A DNA stretch of 64,000 bases, taken from contig NZ_CP038213.1 of the NCBI RefSeq assembly GCF_004526345.1, positions 2,666,001-2,730,000 on the forward strand, given 5' to 3'. The position numbers and the translations under genes were made by a program. Shown in pieces: positions 44,645-53,072 of the stretch. Every line of letters begins with the position of its first letter. The first letter of the stretch is position 1. Below the pieces are notes generated by a model that was not told where the DNA came from, made no database searches, and saw only the letters and a list, made by a program, of their open reading frames with translations. Source of the DNA: Ornithinimicrobium flavum (GTDB lineage: Bacteria; Actinomycetota; Actinomycetes; Actinomycetales; Dermatophilaceae).

Positions 44645-45796
44645 ATGGACCTCATGCCCGCCCCCAGCACCGAGTCCCTGCACGCTGCCCTCGCCACCGT
44701 CAACGACCCGGAAATCCGCAAGCCGATCACCGAGCTCGGGATGGTCGAGGCCGTCGACACGACGCAGGACGGACACGTCCAGGTGACGGTCCTGCTCACG
44801 GTCGCCGGCTGTCCCATGAAGGACACCATCACCCGCGACGTCACGGCGGCCGTCTCGGGCGTCCCCGGGGTGACGGGGGTCGACGTCCGGCTCGGCGTGA
44901 TGAGCGACGAGCAGCGAGGCGCCCTGCGCAACCAGCTGCGCGGGGGCCAGGCCGAGCGCGAGATCCCCTTCGCGCGGCCGGACTCCCTGACCACGGTGTA
45001 TGCCGTGGCCTCCGGCAAGGGCGGTGTCGGCAAGTCCTCGGTCACCGTCAACCTCGCGGTGGCGCTCGCCGAGGAGGGCCTGCGGGTCGGCGTCGTGGAC
45101 GCGGACATCTACGGCTTCTCCGTCCCGCGGATGCTCGGGGTGACCCAGCCCCCGACCCAGGTCGACGACATGATCCTGCCGCCGATCGCCGAGCCGAGCG
45201 GGGTGAAGGTCATCTCCATCGGGATGTTCGTCCCCGGCAACCAGCCGGTCGTCTGGCGGGGCCCCATGCTGCACCGGGCCATCCAGCAGTTCCTCGGGGA
45301 CGTCTACTGGGGTGACCTGGACGTGCTGCTGCTGGACCTGCCGCCCGGCACGGGCGACATCGCGATCAGCGTCGCCCAGCTGCTCCCCAGCAGCGAGCTG
45401 ATCGTCGTGACCACGCCCCAGCAGGCCGCGGCCGAGGTGGCCGAGCGGGCCGGGTCGATCGCGCTGCAGACCCATCAGCGGATCGCCGGGGTCATCGAGA
45501 ACATGTCCTGGCTGGAGCTGCCGGACGGCAGCCGGCAGGAGCTCTTCGGCGCCGGCGGCGGTCAGACCGTTGTCGACTCCCTGTCGCGGGCGACCGGCGC
45601 CCCCGTGACCCTGCTGGGTCAGGTGCCGCTGGACATGCAGCTGCGCGAGGGGGGCGACACCGGCCGTCCCGTGGTCGTGGCCGCACCAGACTCCCCCGCG
45701 GCGACGGCGTTGCGAGGGGTCGCCCGTCAGCTCGCGCGGCGCGGCCGCGGCCTGGCCGGACGCAAGCTCGGCATCACCCCTACCCTGCAGCGCTGA
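44645..45796 (+). CDS. mrp: Mrp/ApbC-type iron-sulfur cluster carrier ATPase
   Basis: 383 residues. An N-terminal MIP18/DUF59 domain (VNDPEIRKPITELGMV) precedes a ParA-like NTPase: deviant Walker A GKGGVGKSSVTVNLA, DADIYGFSVPRML, DLPPGTGDIAIS and VTTPQQAA. It delivers iron-sulfur clusters to target proteins. The CxxC pair seen in many Mrp proteins is not evident (VIENMSWLELPDG where others have MSxFxCPxC), as in other actinobacterial forms. ATG 44645 is used; ATG 44654 is equally possible. Four bases separate its stop from the convergent tatB. Confidence 0.93.
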   Translation: MDLMPAPSTESLHAALATVNDPEIRKPITELGMVEAVDTTQDGHVQVTVLLTVAGCPMKDTITRDVTAAVSGVPGVTGVDVRLGVMSDEQRGALRNQLRGGQAEREIPFARPDSLTTVYAVASGKGGVGKSSVTVNLAVALAEEGLRVGVVDADIYGFSVPRMLGVTQPPTQVDDMILPPIAEPSGVKVISIGMFVPGNQPVVWRGPMLHRAIQQFLGDVYWGDLDVLLLDLPPGTGDIAISVAQLLPSSELIVVTTPQQAAAEVAERAGSIALQTHQRIAGVIENMSWLELPDGSRQELFGAGGGQTVVDSLSRATGAPVTLLGQVPLDMQLREGGDTGRPVVVAAPDSPAATALRGVARQLARRGRGLAGRKLGITPTLQR

Positions 45797-45800
45797 CCGG

Positions 45801-46211
45801 TCAGGTGGCGTCGACGTCGAAGGGCGTCGGCAGGTCGGGGTCGTGCCAGCGCACCCGGCTGCCCACCGGCCCCCGGTCCACCCGACCGCCGCGGGCGTCC
45901 TGCCGGGCGGCCGGGCCACCTGCCCCTCCGCCCGGCGAGGACGAGGTGGAGGAGGGTGGCGTCGCGAGGGCCTCCCGCACGATCCGGCGCGGGTCGTACT
46001 GCCGCGGGTCGAGCTGACGCCAGTCGACGTCCTCGAAGCCCGGGCCGAGCTCCTCCTTGATCTGCCCCTTGGCGCCCTCGGCGAGGTCCCGGAGCCAGCG
46101 CACGCCGTGCGCCAGCCGGGCGGCGTACTCGGGCAACCTCGAGGGACCGAGGATGACGACCGCGGCGAGGACGAGTAGGACGATCTCCCACCCGTGCAGC
46201 GTCCCGATCAT
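45801..46211 (-). CDS. tatB: Sec-independent translocase subunit TatB
   Basis: 136 residues. The N-terminal hydrophobic helix, LHGWEIVLLVLAAVVILGPSR, hinge and amphipathic helix (LPEYAARLAHGVRWLRDL) are typical. The long, Pro/Gly-rich C-terminal tail is normal for actinobacterial TatB. It receives folded, twin-arginine substrates with TatC. The gene follows htrA in the sigE-htrA-tatB arrangement known from mycobacteria. Confidence 0.93.
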   Translation of the reverse strand: MIGTLHGWEIVLLVLAAVVILGPSRLPEYAARLAHGVRWLRDLAEGAKGQIKEELGPGFEDVDWRQLDPRQYDPRRIVREALATPPSSTSSSPGGGAGGPAARQDARGGRVDRGPVGSRVRWHDPDLPTPFDVDAT

Positions 46212-46264
46212 CCTGCTCCTGTCGGCCCGGTCGACCCGTGGCGGGCCGTTCGGGCCCAGCCTAC

Positions 46265-47458
46265 CTAGTCGCCGGACCCGGCCAGGGTGATGCTCACCGT
46301 GCGCTCCGCGCCGGAACGATCGCGCAGGACCATCTCCACGGTGTCCCCGACGGCGTAGGACCGCAGGACGACGAGCAGCTGCCTCGAGTCGCGGATCCGG
46401 GTGTCGTCGACGGACACGATGACGTCGCCCGGCCGCACCCCGGCCTGCTCCGCGGGCCCGCCCGGGATGACCGGCGAGGCGCCGTTGCGGGCGTCCGTCA
46501 GGACGCGGGCGCCGTCCCCGGTGTACTCGAGGTCGATGTGCACCCCCATGACGGGGTGCTGGCTCGCGCCGGTCTCGATGAGCTGGGTCGCCGTGCGCTC
46601 GGCCTGCTCCGCCGGGATCGCGAACCCCAGGCCGATGCTCCCCGCCGGCCCCCCGAAGGTGCCCGAGGGCAGCTGGGCGATGGCGGAGTTGACCCCCACC
46701 ACCTGACCCGCCAGGTCCAGCAGCGGCCCGCCGGAGTTGCCGGGGTTGATGGCCGCGTCGGTCTGGATGGCGTTGATGTAGCTCAGGCTCGCCGGGTCGT
46801 TGCCGGCCACGACCGGACGGTCCAGCGCGGAGACGATCCCGCTGGTCACCGTGTTGTCCAGACCGAGGGGGGCCCCGACCGCGATGACGCTCTGGCCCAC
46901 CTGCACCTGGTCGGAGTCCGCGAAGGTCAGGGGGACCAGGTCGGTGCGGTCCACCTTGAGGACCGCGATGTCGTAGGCGGCGTCGGAGCCGACGACCTCG
47001 GCAGGCAGCGGCTCGTGGCCCGGCAGCTGGACGGTGACCTGCTCCCCCTCGCCGGCCGCGTCGATGACGTGGTGGTTGGTGAGGACGTAGCCGTCGGCGC
47101 GGATGACGAACCCCGAACCCTGCCCGGTGGCCCCGTCCTCGCCGACCGAGATCAGCGCGACGCTGGGCAGGACCGCGCGGGACAACGCCGGGATGGACGC
47201 CTGACCCTCCGCGGCCGCCGGCGCGACCACGGGGGTCGCCTCCCGCACCACCGGGGCCTGCGGCTCCTCGGCGGTGAGCTGCTGGGCCAGCACCCCGCCC
47301 CCCAGGCCACCCAGCAGGCCGGCCAGCCCGGCGGCGGCGACGACCGGCAGCATCCGCGGTCGGCGGCCGGCCCGCGTCGTGGTCGGCGGGGGCGCGGGGG
47401 ACGACCACGGCACGGGCTCGGTGCGGTCGAGGGGCAGGCCCTGGGTGGGATCGGTCAT
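46265..47458 (-). CDS. htrA: Membrane-anchored HtrA/DegP-type serine protease
   Basis: 397 residues from ATG 47458. One membrane anchor (MLPVVAAAGLAGLLGGLGGG, about 30-50), a trypsin-like S1C domain with His in LTNHHVID, Asp in YDIAVLKV and Ser in NPGNSGGPLL, and a C-terminal PDZ domain (IPGGPAEQAGVRPGDVIVSVDD). It degrades or chaperones misfolded proteins outside the membrane. It lies 43 bases after sigE, with no rseA gene between them. Confidence 0.95.
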   Translation of the reverse strand: MTDPTQGLPLDRTEPVPWSSPAPPPTTTRAGRRPRMLPVVAAAGLAGLLGGLGGGVLAQQLTAEEPQAPVVREATPVVAPAAAEGQASIPALSRAVLPSVALISVGEDGATGQGSGFVIRADGYVLTNHHVIDAAGEGEQVTVQLPGHEPLPAEVVGSDAAYDIAVLKVDRTDLVPLTFADSDQVQVGQSVIAVGAPLGLDNTVTSGIVSALDRPVVAGNDPASLSYINAIQTDAAINPGNSGGPLLDLAGQVVGVNSAIAQLPSGTFGGPAGSIGLGFAIPAEQAERTATQLIETGASQHPVMGVHIDLEYTGDGARVLTDARNGASPVIPGGPAEQAGVRPGDVIVSVDDTRIRDSRQLLVVLRSYAVGDTVEMVLRDRSGAERTVSITLAGSGD

Positions 47459-47501
47459 GGGGTCAGATTCTGCCAAGCCGGGGCAGGTGGGGTGCCACCG
47501 G

Positions 47502-48086
47502 TCACCCGAGGACGGGCGAGGGCCGGCGCATCGGGGCGGAGGCCCCGGTGGGCCGGGGCTGCGGGCGCCGGTGCTCGAGCGAGGAGCGCAGCATGGCCCG
47601 GCCACGGTGGATCCGGGAGCGGACGGTCCCCATCTTCACCCCGAGGGTCTGCGCGACCTCCTGGTAGGAGTAGCCCTCGATGTCGGCCAGCACGACGGCG
47701 GCGCGGAACTGCGGCGGCAGGGCTGCGAGCGCGTCCTGGACGTCCTGGTCCAGGTGCGTCATCGCGTAGACCGCCTCGGGATCGCTCCAGGGGGCCCGCA
47801 GCGGGAGCCGGGCGGCGAGCTCGTCGGTGAGGGCGTCGAACCGGATCCGCTGGCGGCGGCGCATCTTGTCCAGGAAGAGGTTGGTGGTGATGCGGTGCAG
47901 CCACCCCTCGAACGTGCCGGGACGGTAGCTGTCGATCGAGCGGAAGACGCGCACGAAGACGTCCTGGGTGAGGTCCTCGGCCTCGTGCGGGTCCCCGGTG
48001 AGCCGGTAGGCGAGCCGGTAGACGCGCGGCGAGTGCTCCCGGACGATCTCCTCCCACGTGGGCGGGACCCACTCCTGCTCGGTCAT
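47502..48086 (-). CDS. sigE: ECF sigma factor SigE (envelope stress)
   Basis: 194 residues from ATG 48086 with AGGGTGG upstream. Region 2: [19 protein letters not shown] and [15 protein letters not shown]; region 4: [25 protein letters not shown]. It is closest to mycobacterial SigE. There the next gene is the anti-sigma factor RseA; here htrA follows directly, so control must come from elsewhere. The divergent O-methyltransferase gene starts 65 bases away, again as in mycobacteria. Confidence 0.93.
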   Translation of the reverse strand: MTEQEWVPPTWEEIVREHSPRVYRLAYRLTGDPHEAEDLTQDVFVRVFRSIDSYRPGTFEGWLHRITTNLFLDKMRRRQRIRFDALTDELAARLPLRAPWSDPEAVYAMTHLDQDVQDALAALPPQFRAAVVLADIEGYSYQEVAQTLGVKMGTVRSRIHRGRAMLRSSLEHRRPQPRPTGASAPMRRPSPVLG

Positions 48087-48151
48087 GGCGACCACCCTGG
48101 CAGGTCTGACTGGGAGCAGGCTGGGCCGCGGCAGGGCGATAGGCTGACGAC

Positions 48152-48784
48152 ATGCCAGCACCCAAGGCCTCCTCGCTGTCCTACGCCGAGGACTTCATCA
48201 CCCCGCACCCCGTCATCGAGCAGGCCCAGCGCCGCGGCGAGGAGCTGGGCGCCTCGCCGGTGGGCAACGGCGCCGGCGCGGTGCTGCGGATGCTCGCCGC
48301 CGCCATCTCGGCCCGGCACGTGGTCGAGGTGGGCACGGGGGCGGGCAGCTCGGGCCTCTGGCTGTTGCAGGGGATGCCCCGCGACGGCATCCTCACCACG
48401 ATCGACGCGGACCCCGAGCACCAGCGCGCGGCGCGGGAGGCCTACGCCGCGGCGGGCATCCCCACCCAGCGGACCAGGGTGATCAGCGGGGACGCCGCGT
48501 CGGTGCTGGGGCGGCTCACCGACGGCGCCTACGACATGGTCGTCGTGGACGCGGACAAGGAGTCCTACCCCGTCTACGTCCGCGAGGCCGTGCGTCTCCT
48601 GCGTCCCGGTGGCGTCCTGGCGCTGGACAACATGCTGTGGCACGACCGCGTCGCCGACCCCGCGGCCCGCGACGAGACGACGACGCTGCTGCGCGACCTG
48701 GGCAAGGAGCTGCGCGACGACGACCGCCTCGTCCCGGCGCTGCTGCCGACCGGTGACGGGCTGCTCCTCGCCGTCCGTCGCTGA
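48152..48784 (+). CDS. SAM-dependent O-methyltransferase (Rv1220c-like)
   Basis: 210 residues. The SAM site is [16 protein letters not shown]. Further blocks are [49 protein letters not shown], with metal-binding Asp residues of the catechol-type O-methyltransferase family. The substrate is unknown. It is divergent from sigE and followed by a strong terminator. Confidence 0.92.
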   Translation: MPAPKASSLSYAEDFITPHPVIEQAQRRGEELGASPVGNGAGAVLRMLAAAISARHVVEVGTGAGSSGLWLLQGMPRDGILTTIDADPEHQRAAREAYAAAGIPTQRTRVISGDAASVLGRLTDGAYDMVVVDADKESYPVYVREAVRLLRPGGVLALDNMLWHDRVADPAARDETTTLLRDLGKELRDDDRLVPALLPTGDGLLLAVRR

Positions 48785-48796
48785 CCCGGGACGCGA

Positions 48797-48829
48797 GAAG
48801 CCCCCCGGGCCGACGGCCAGGGGGGCTTC
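48797..48829. terminator. Terminator between O-methyltransferase and DUF3117 genes
   Basis: GAAGCCCCCC (48797-48806) pairs perfectly with GGGGGGCTTC (48820-48829). It lies between convergent genes and can serve both. Confidence 0.8.
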
Positions 48830-48851
48830 GCGCACGAGGGAGGCACCTCGC

Positions 48852-49019
48852 TCAGCCGAGGCACTCCTTGATAGCGTCGCCCAGGGCGCCCGCCTCCTCG
48901 GCGTTCATCTCGACGACGAGACGTCCACCACCCTCGAGCGGCATGCGCAGGACGATGCCGCGCCCTTCCTTGGTGACTTCCAGCGGACCGTCACCGGTGC
49001 GAGGCTTCATTGCTGCCAT
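48852..49019 (-). CDS. DUF3117 small protein
   Basis: 55 residues, MAAMKPRTGDGPLEVTKEG at the start and EEAGALGDAIKECLG at the end. This is a very highly conserved actinobacterial family (Rv1211-like) of unknown function. GGAAGGG precedes the ATG. It is monocistronic with a terminator downstream. Confidence 0.93.
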   Translation of the reverse strand: MAAMKPRTGDGPLEVTKEGRGIVLRMPLEGGGRLVVEMNAEEAGALGDAIKECLG

Positions 49020-49151
49020 GGGTTGCCCTTCCGTGTGGCGCGGCCAAGACCGCTTCCTGCCACGGTCGTGGCAGGCGTAACTCCCGCAATTATCCCCCAC
49101 CCGGGGGGTGCTCGCACAATCGGGTAGAGCCGGCTCGGGCAGACTGGGCAC

Positions 49152-49982
49152 GTGCACGCCCGCTCCGCCGTCGTCGACCTCTACGGCGACCACCTGCGCC
49201 GACGCGGGTGGTGGGCCCCGGTGTCGGCGGTGGTGGCGCTGTCGGCCACCGTGGGCGTCCGTCCGCCCGCGGCACGGACCGCGATCAGCCGCCTGGTGGC
49301 CCAGGGCTGGCTGACGGCCGACCCCCGGGCCGCCGGGCGCGGGTATGCCGCGAGCGCGGCGGCGCAGGACCGCTGGGACCTGGCCCACGCCCGCGTCTAC
49401 GCGGCCGGTCCGGGCCCCTGGGACGGCCGGTGGCACGTCGTCCACGTCGACGCGGGCGGGGAGCGCCGGCGGCGGGACCAGGTGGGCACCACCCTGTCCT
49501 ACCTGGGGTACGGCCGGCTGGGTGGTGGCACGTGGGTGAGTCCCCGGCCCAGCCCGGAGCTCGCGGCCTCGCTGGACCGGCTCGGGGCCCGGTGGACCGC
49601 CGTCCACGGCGCCCTGGACGCCCCGTCCGAGGCTCCCGCCCTGGCGGCCCAGGTGTGGGACCTGTCCTCGCTGGGTTCCGCCTACGCCCGCTTCGAGGAC
49701 CTGGGGGTCCGGGCGGCGGACGAGGGTGCCGCCGACGCGAGGAGCGCCTACGCGGCCCGCACCCGCCTGGTGCACGAGTGGCGCCGGTTCCTCTTCCTGG
49801 ACCCTGACCTGCCGGCCGCGGTCCTGCCCTCCGACTGGGCCGGGCACCGGGCCCGCCAGGTCTTCCTCGCCACGGCGGCGACCCTCGCGCCGGCCGCGGA
49901 CCGCTTCGTCGAGCTCACCCTCGCCGCCTCCGCCCCGGCGCCAGGGCGGAGCTCCTCCGCCACCTCTGCGCGGCTGGACTAG
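49152..49982 (+). CDS. PaaX-family transcriptional regulator
   Basis: 276 residues from GTG 49152. The N-terminal winged helix (RTAISRLVAQGWLTADP) and the middle PaaX domain (RWHVVHVDAGGERRRRDQVGTTLSYLGYGRL) and C-terminal PaaX_C part (VHEWRRFLFLDPDLPAAVLPSDW) are all present. PaaX represses phenylacetate degradation until phenylacetyl-CoA is bound. Here it is nine bases upstream of an enoyl-CoA hydratase-like gene; no other paa gene is in the window. Confidence 0.87.
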   Translation: MHARSAVVDLYGDHLRRRGWWAPVSAVVALSATVGVRPPAARTAISRLVAQGWLTADPRAAGRGYAASAAAQDRWDLAHARVYAAGPGPWDGRWHVVHVDAGGERRRRDQVGTTLSYLGYGRLGGGTWVSPRPSPELAASLDRLGARWTAVHGALDAPSEAPALAAQVWDLSSLGSAYARFEDLGVRAADEGAADARSAYAARTRLVHEWRRFLFLDPDLPAAVLPSDWAGHRARQVFLATAATLAPAADRFVELTLAASAPAPGRSSSATSARLD

Positions 49983-49991
49983 ATTCGCCCC

Positions 49992-50789
49992 ATGAGCCCT
50001 GAGACCGACCCCGTCCTCGTCGACCGTGCCGCGGGTGTGGCCACCGTGACGTTCAACCGTCCCGAGGCCATGAACGCCCTCGACGTGGCGACCAAGGAGG
50101 CGCTGCTCGCCGCCCTGCGCGACGTCGCCGCCGACCCCGAGGTGCGGTGCGTGGTGCTCACCGGCACCGGTCGTGCCTTCTGCGTCGGTCAGGACCTCAA
50201 GGAGCACATCGGGCTGCTCGCCGAGGACGCCGAGGCCCTGTGGCGGACGGTGGCCGAGCACTACAACCCGGTCGTCGAGCTCATCGCGACGATGGACAAG
50301 CCCGTCGTGGCCGCGCTCAACGGCGTGGCGGCGGGGGCGGGGGCCGCGTTCGCCTTCGCCGCCGACCTGCGCTACCTGGCCGACACGGCCGGGGTCAACC
50401 TCGCCTTCACCGGGATCGCCCTGTCCTGCGACTCCGGGACGTCCTGGTCCCTCCCCCGGCTGGTTGGGACGGCCAAGGCCAAGGAGCTGCTGCTCTTCCC
50501 CCGCACCGTCCGCGCGCAGGAGTGCCTGGAGCTGGGCCTGGCCACGGAGGTCGTGCCGGCGGACCAGCTCGCCGACCGGGTCGCGGAGGTGGCCCGGTCG
50601 CTGGCCGAGGGTCCCACCGCCGCCTACGGGTCGGTCCGGCGCGCCGTGGCCTTCGCGGCCGGGCACGGTCTGGCCGACGCCCTGGACCTGGAGGAGGAGC
50701 TGATGACCCGGACGGGGACCAGCCAGGACCACCGCATCGCGGTCGACGCCTTCCTCGCCAAGGAGCGCCCGAGGTTCACCGGTCGGTGA
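49992..50789 (+). CDS. Enoyl-CoA hydratase/isomerase family, PaaG-like
   Basis: 265 residues of the crotonase fold. VVLTGTGRAFCVGQDLKEH and ALNGVAAGAGAAFAFAADLRY form the oxyanion holes. The segment ALSCDSGTSWSLPRLVG resembles PaaG, where that Asp is the catalytic residue, rather than a typical hydratase with Glu. PaaG isomerises ring-1,2-epoxyphenylacetyl-CoA to the oxepin. The adjacent PaaX regulator supports a link to phenylacetate or a similar aromatic-CoA route, but other crotonase roles cannot be excluded. Confidence 0.85.
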   Translation: MSPETDPVLVDRAAGVATVTFNRPEAMNALDVATKEALLAALRDVAADPEVRCVVLTGTGRAFCVGQDLKEHIGLLAEDAEALWRTVAEHYNPVVELIATMDKPVVAALNGVAAGAGAAFAFAADLRYLADTAGVNLAFTGIALSCDSGTSWSLPRLVGTAKAKELLLFPRTVRAQECLELGLATEVVPADQLADRVAEVARSLAEGPTAAYGSVRRAVAFAAGHGLADALDLEEELMTRTGTSQDHRIAVDAFLAKERPRFTGR

Positions 50790-50830
50790 CCTCGGTCAGG
50801 CCGGGACAGGGGGCGTGTGCCCCCTCCCGG

Positions 50831-52090
50831 TCACGGCGGGTAGTCGCTCGGGGGCACGAACATGAAGAGGTACCAGCTCCACCACACCTGCCAGGCGATC
50901 ATCAGGGCGGCGAGCACCACCGTGCGCGTCGTGAGCAGCCATCCGGGCTGGTCACCGCCGGGCCTGGTGCCGGGCCGCCAGCCGCCCCCGACCATGAGCA
51001 CGTAGAGCGGGAACAGCAGCATGAGGTAGCGGTAGATGCTCGTCCACGGGTCGAGGGCCGCGAAGAGGTAGAGGGCGTAGCCCAGGCACCAGGTGCGCAT
51101 CGCGGTGCCCAGACCGGCTGCCCACGGTCCGACCACGGCGGCGACCAGCAGCAGCAACGACAGGGCCAGCACGACGGGGCCGGTGACGTCCCCCCACAGC
51201 CACTGGGCCCGCTCGATCGAGGGCAGGAAGGGCCGGACCTCCTCGCCGTTCCGCCACGCCGACATGGTGAGGGTGTAGGCGTCGGGCACGCCGGTGCGCC
51301 ACCAGGCGATGGCCGGCCACACCAGCCCGGCCAGGCCGCAGCCGACCAGGGAGGCGAGCATGCCGGCCGTCTCTGCGGGCCGGAGCGGGTCGCTCCGCCG
51401 CCGACGCCAGCGCGCGACCACGCACACCAGCGCCACCAGCCCGAGCGGGAGCGCGACCGGACGCGCGAGCCCCGTCAGCAGCGCCACCGCGCCCGCGGCG
51501 AACCATCGCTCACGCACGAGCAGCCACAGCACGGCGGCCAGGAGCAGCAGGGCCAGCGACTCGGTGTAGGCGACCTGGAAGGTCGGCGAGCTGGGGAAGC
51601 TCCCCAGCAGCGCGACGCCGCCGAGGGCCGCCGCGGTGCCGACCTTCTCCCGCAGCAGGCCGGCGACCAGCACCGCGGCGGCATACCCCAGGACGACGGC
51701 GACCAGGGTGCCGGCGACCGAGAACGGCCACCCCGTGAGGGCCATGACCCCCCGGGCGAGCATCGGGAAGATCGGGTAGAAGGCCCAGGGGTTCTGCCGG
51801 ACCTGCCCGTCGGGGCCGGTGGGGAGCTCCTGGGGGTACCCCTGCGTCGCGATCCGCTCGTACCACTGCCCGTCCCAGAGCGTCGCGAACTGGAAGTACA
51901 CGGGCACGTCGGGCTCGTCGTAGACCACCGGGTCCTGGTGGTGGGAGGCCAGCTGCTGCAGGATGACCGCGCTCACGGCACGCAGGAGGGTCCACAGCAG
52001 CAGGACCGCGAGCACGAACCGACCGTCGAGCACCCGACGGGCGGCGGGGGCGGACGGGCGGGGGCGAGCGGTGACGGCGGGGGCCGTCAT
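50831..52090 (-). CDS. GT-C-type mannosyltransferase-like membrane protein (PIG-V family)
   Basis: 419 residues, about nine membrane segments. The N-terminal loop has FATLWDGQWYERIATQGYP; WDxxWYxxIAxxGY is the PIG-V/GT-C signature with a catalytic Asp. Later comes FPSSPTFQVAYTESLALLL. It probably transfers a lipid-linked sugar to an extracytoplasmic acceptor. Its start overlaps the tag stop (ATGA), and it is the last gene of the LOG-DivIVA-tag operon. Confidence 0.88.
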   Translation of the reverse strand: MTAPAVTARPRPSAPAARRVLDGRFVLAVLLLWTLLRAVSAVILQQLASHHQDPVVYDEPDVPVYFQFATLWDGQWYERIATQGYPQELPTGPDGQVRQNPWAFYPIFPMLARGVMALTGWPFSVAGTLVAVVLGYAAAVLVAGLLREKVGTAAALGGVALLGSFPSSPTFQVAYTESLALLLLAAVLWLLVRERWFAAGAVALLTGLARPVALPLGLVALVCVVARWRRRRSDPLRPAETAGMLASLVGCGLAGLVWPAIAWWRTGVPDAYTLTMSAWRNGEEVRPFLPSIERAQWLWGDVTGPVVLALSLLLLVAAVVGPWAAGLGTAMRTWCLGYALYLFAALDPWTSIYRYLMLLFPLYVLMVGGGWRPGTRPGGDQPGWLLTTRTVVLAALMIAWQVWWSWYLFMFVPPSDYPP

Positions 52091-52728
52091 GAGGTGAGGC
52101 GGACGCCGGCCACCCTCGCGCCGGACCGCGAGGCCCCCGCGCGGAAGCAGCCGACCAGGTGGTCGTCGACCAGACCGCACGCCTGCATCGCGGCATACAT
52201 GGTGGTGGGTCCGACCTGCACGAAGCCTGCCTTGCGCAGCCGCTTGGAGAGCAGCTCGGACTCCGGGGTCTGGCTCGGGACGTCGGTGAAACGGTGCGGA
52301 CGGGGGGTGGGGTCGGGCGCGTGCGTCCAGAGGAGCTCCTCCAGGCCGCCCGCGTCGCGCAGCGCCAGGGTGGCCCGGGCGTTCTGGATCGTCGCCTCGA
52401 TCTTGCGACGGTTGCGGACGATGGACTCGTCCTCCACGAGGCGCTCGACGTCGGCGAGCGTGAACTCGGCCACCGACTCGGGGTCGAAGCCGGCGAAGGC
52501 CTGCCGGAAGGCCGGCCGCTTGCGCAGGATGACGAGCCAGGACAGGCCCGCCTGGAACCCCTCCAGGCACAGCCGCTCGAACAGGGCCGCCTCGCCGTGC
52601 ACCGGCTTGCCCCACTCGCGGTCGTGGTAGTCGCGGTAGTCGGCGTGGGCCAGGCCGGGCCAGGCGCACCGGGCGACACCGTCCGGGCCCACCACCAGGT
52701 CGGGGTGGTGCGGGGTGGTGCTCGTCAT
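52087..52728 (-). CDS. tag: DNA-3-methyladenine glycosylase I
   Basis: 213 residues. RCAWPGLAHADYRDYHDREWGKP at the start, ERLCLEGFQAGLSWLVIL, and the late GPTTMYAAMQACGLVDDHLVGC match Tag, including the zinc snap (Cys and His near the N-terminus; His and Cys near the end). It excises 3-methyladenine from DNA. It overlaps both neighbours by four bases. Synteny with tagA (Rv1210) of mycobacteria supports the call. Confidence 0.95.
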   Translation of the reverse strand: MTSTTPHHPDLVVGPDGVARCAWPGLAHADYRDYHDREWGKPVHGEAALFERLCLEGFQAGLSWLVILRKRPAFRQAFAGFDPESVAEFTLADVERLVEDESIVRNRRKIEATIQNARATLALRDAGGLEELLWTHAPDPTPRPHRFTDVPSQTPESELLSKRLRKAGFVQVGPTTMYAAMQACGLVDDHLVGCFRAGASRSGARVAGVRLTS

Positions 52729-53072
52729 CGACCGCCTCCTCCCACGCTCCCGACGCGCGGGGAGGGAGCGGTCCCCGGGGGGACGTCCGGCCCCGGCTCC
52801 TGCCGCAGGCGCGCGATCTCCGCGTCCCGTGCGGACAGCTCGTCGGCGAGCCGGGCCAGGGCCAGGTCGACCTGCTCCATCCGGTAGCCGCGGACGGCCT
52901 GGTCGAACCGGAGGTCGTGCACCTGGTCGGCACCGACGGGGCCCTCGGCCAGCGGCTGCGCCGACTGGGTGCCGACCGGGGCGGCCACACCGGGCACGTC
53001 GAGGCGCGCCACGGCCCAGGCCGCGACGGCACCGAGCAGCAGCACGGCGAGCGCCACACCGAGGATGATCAC
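52725..53072 (-). CDS. DivIVA-domain membrane protein
   Basis: 115 residues. A single N-terminal membrane helix (IILGVALAVLLLGAVAAWAV), then a short DivIVA-like motif, LRFDQAVRGYRMEQVDLAL, and a coiled-coil stretch (ARLADELSARDAEIARLRQ). It probably marks polar or curved membrane regions. A homologue precedes tag in mycobacteria. It overlaps the tag start and the LOG stop. Confidence 0.85.
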   Translation of the reverse strand: MIILGVALAVLLLGAVAAWAVARLDVPGVAAPVGTQSAQPLAEGPVGADQVHDLRFDQAVRGYRMEQVDLALARLADELSARDAEIARLRQEPGPDVPPGTAPSPRVGSVGGGGR

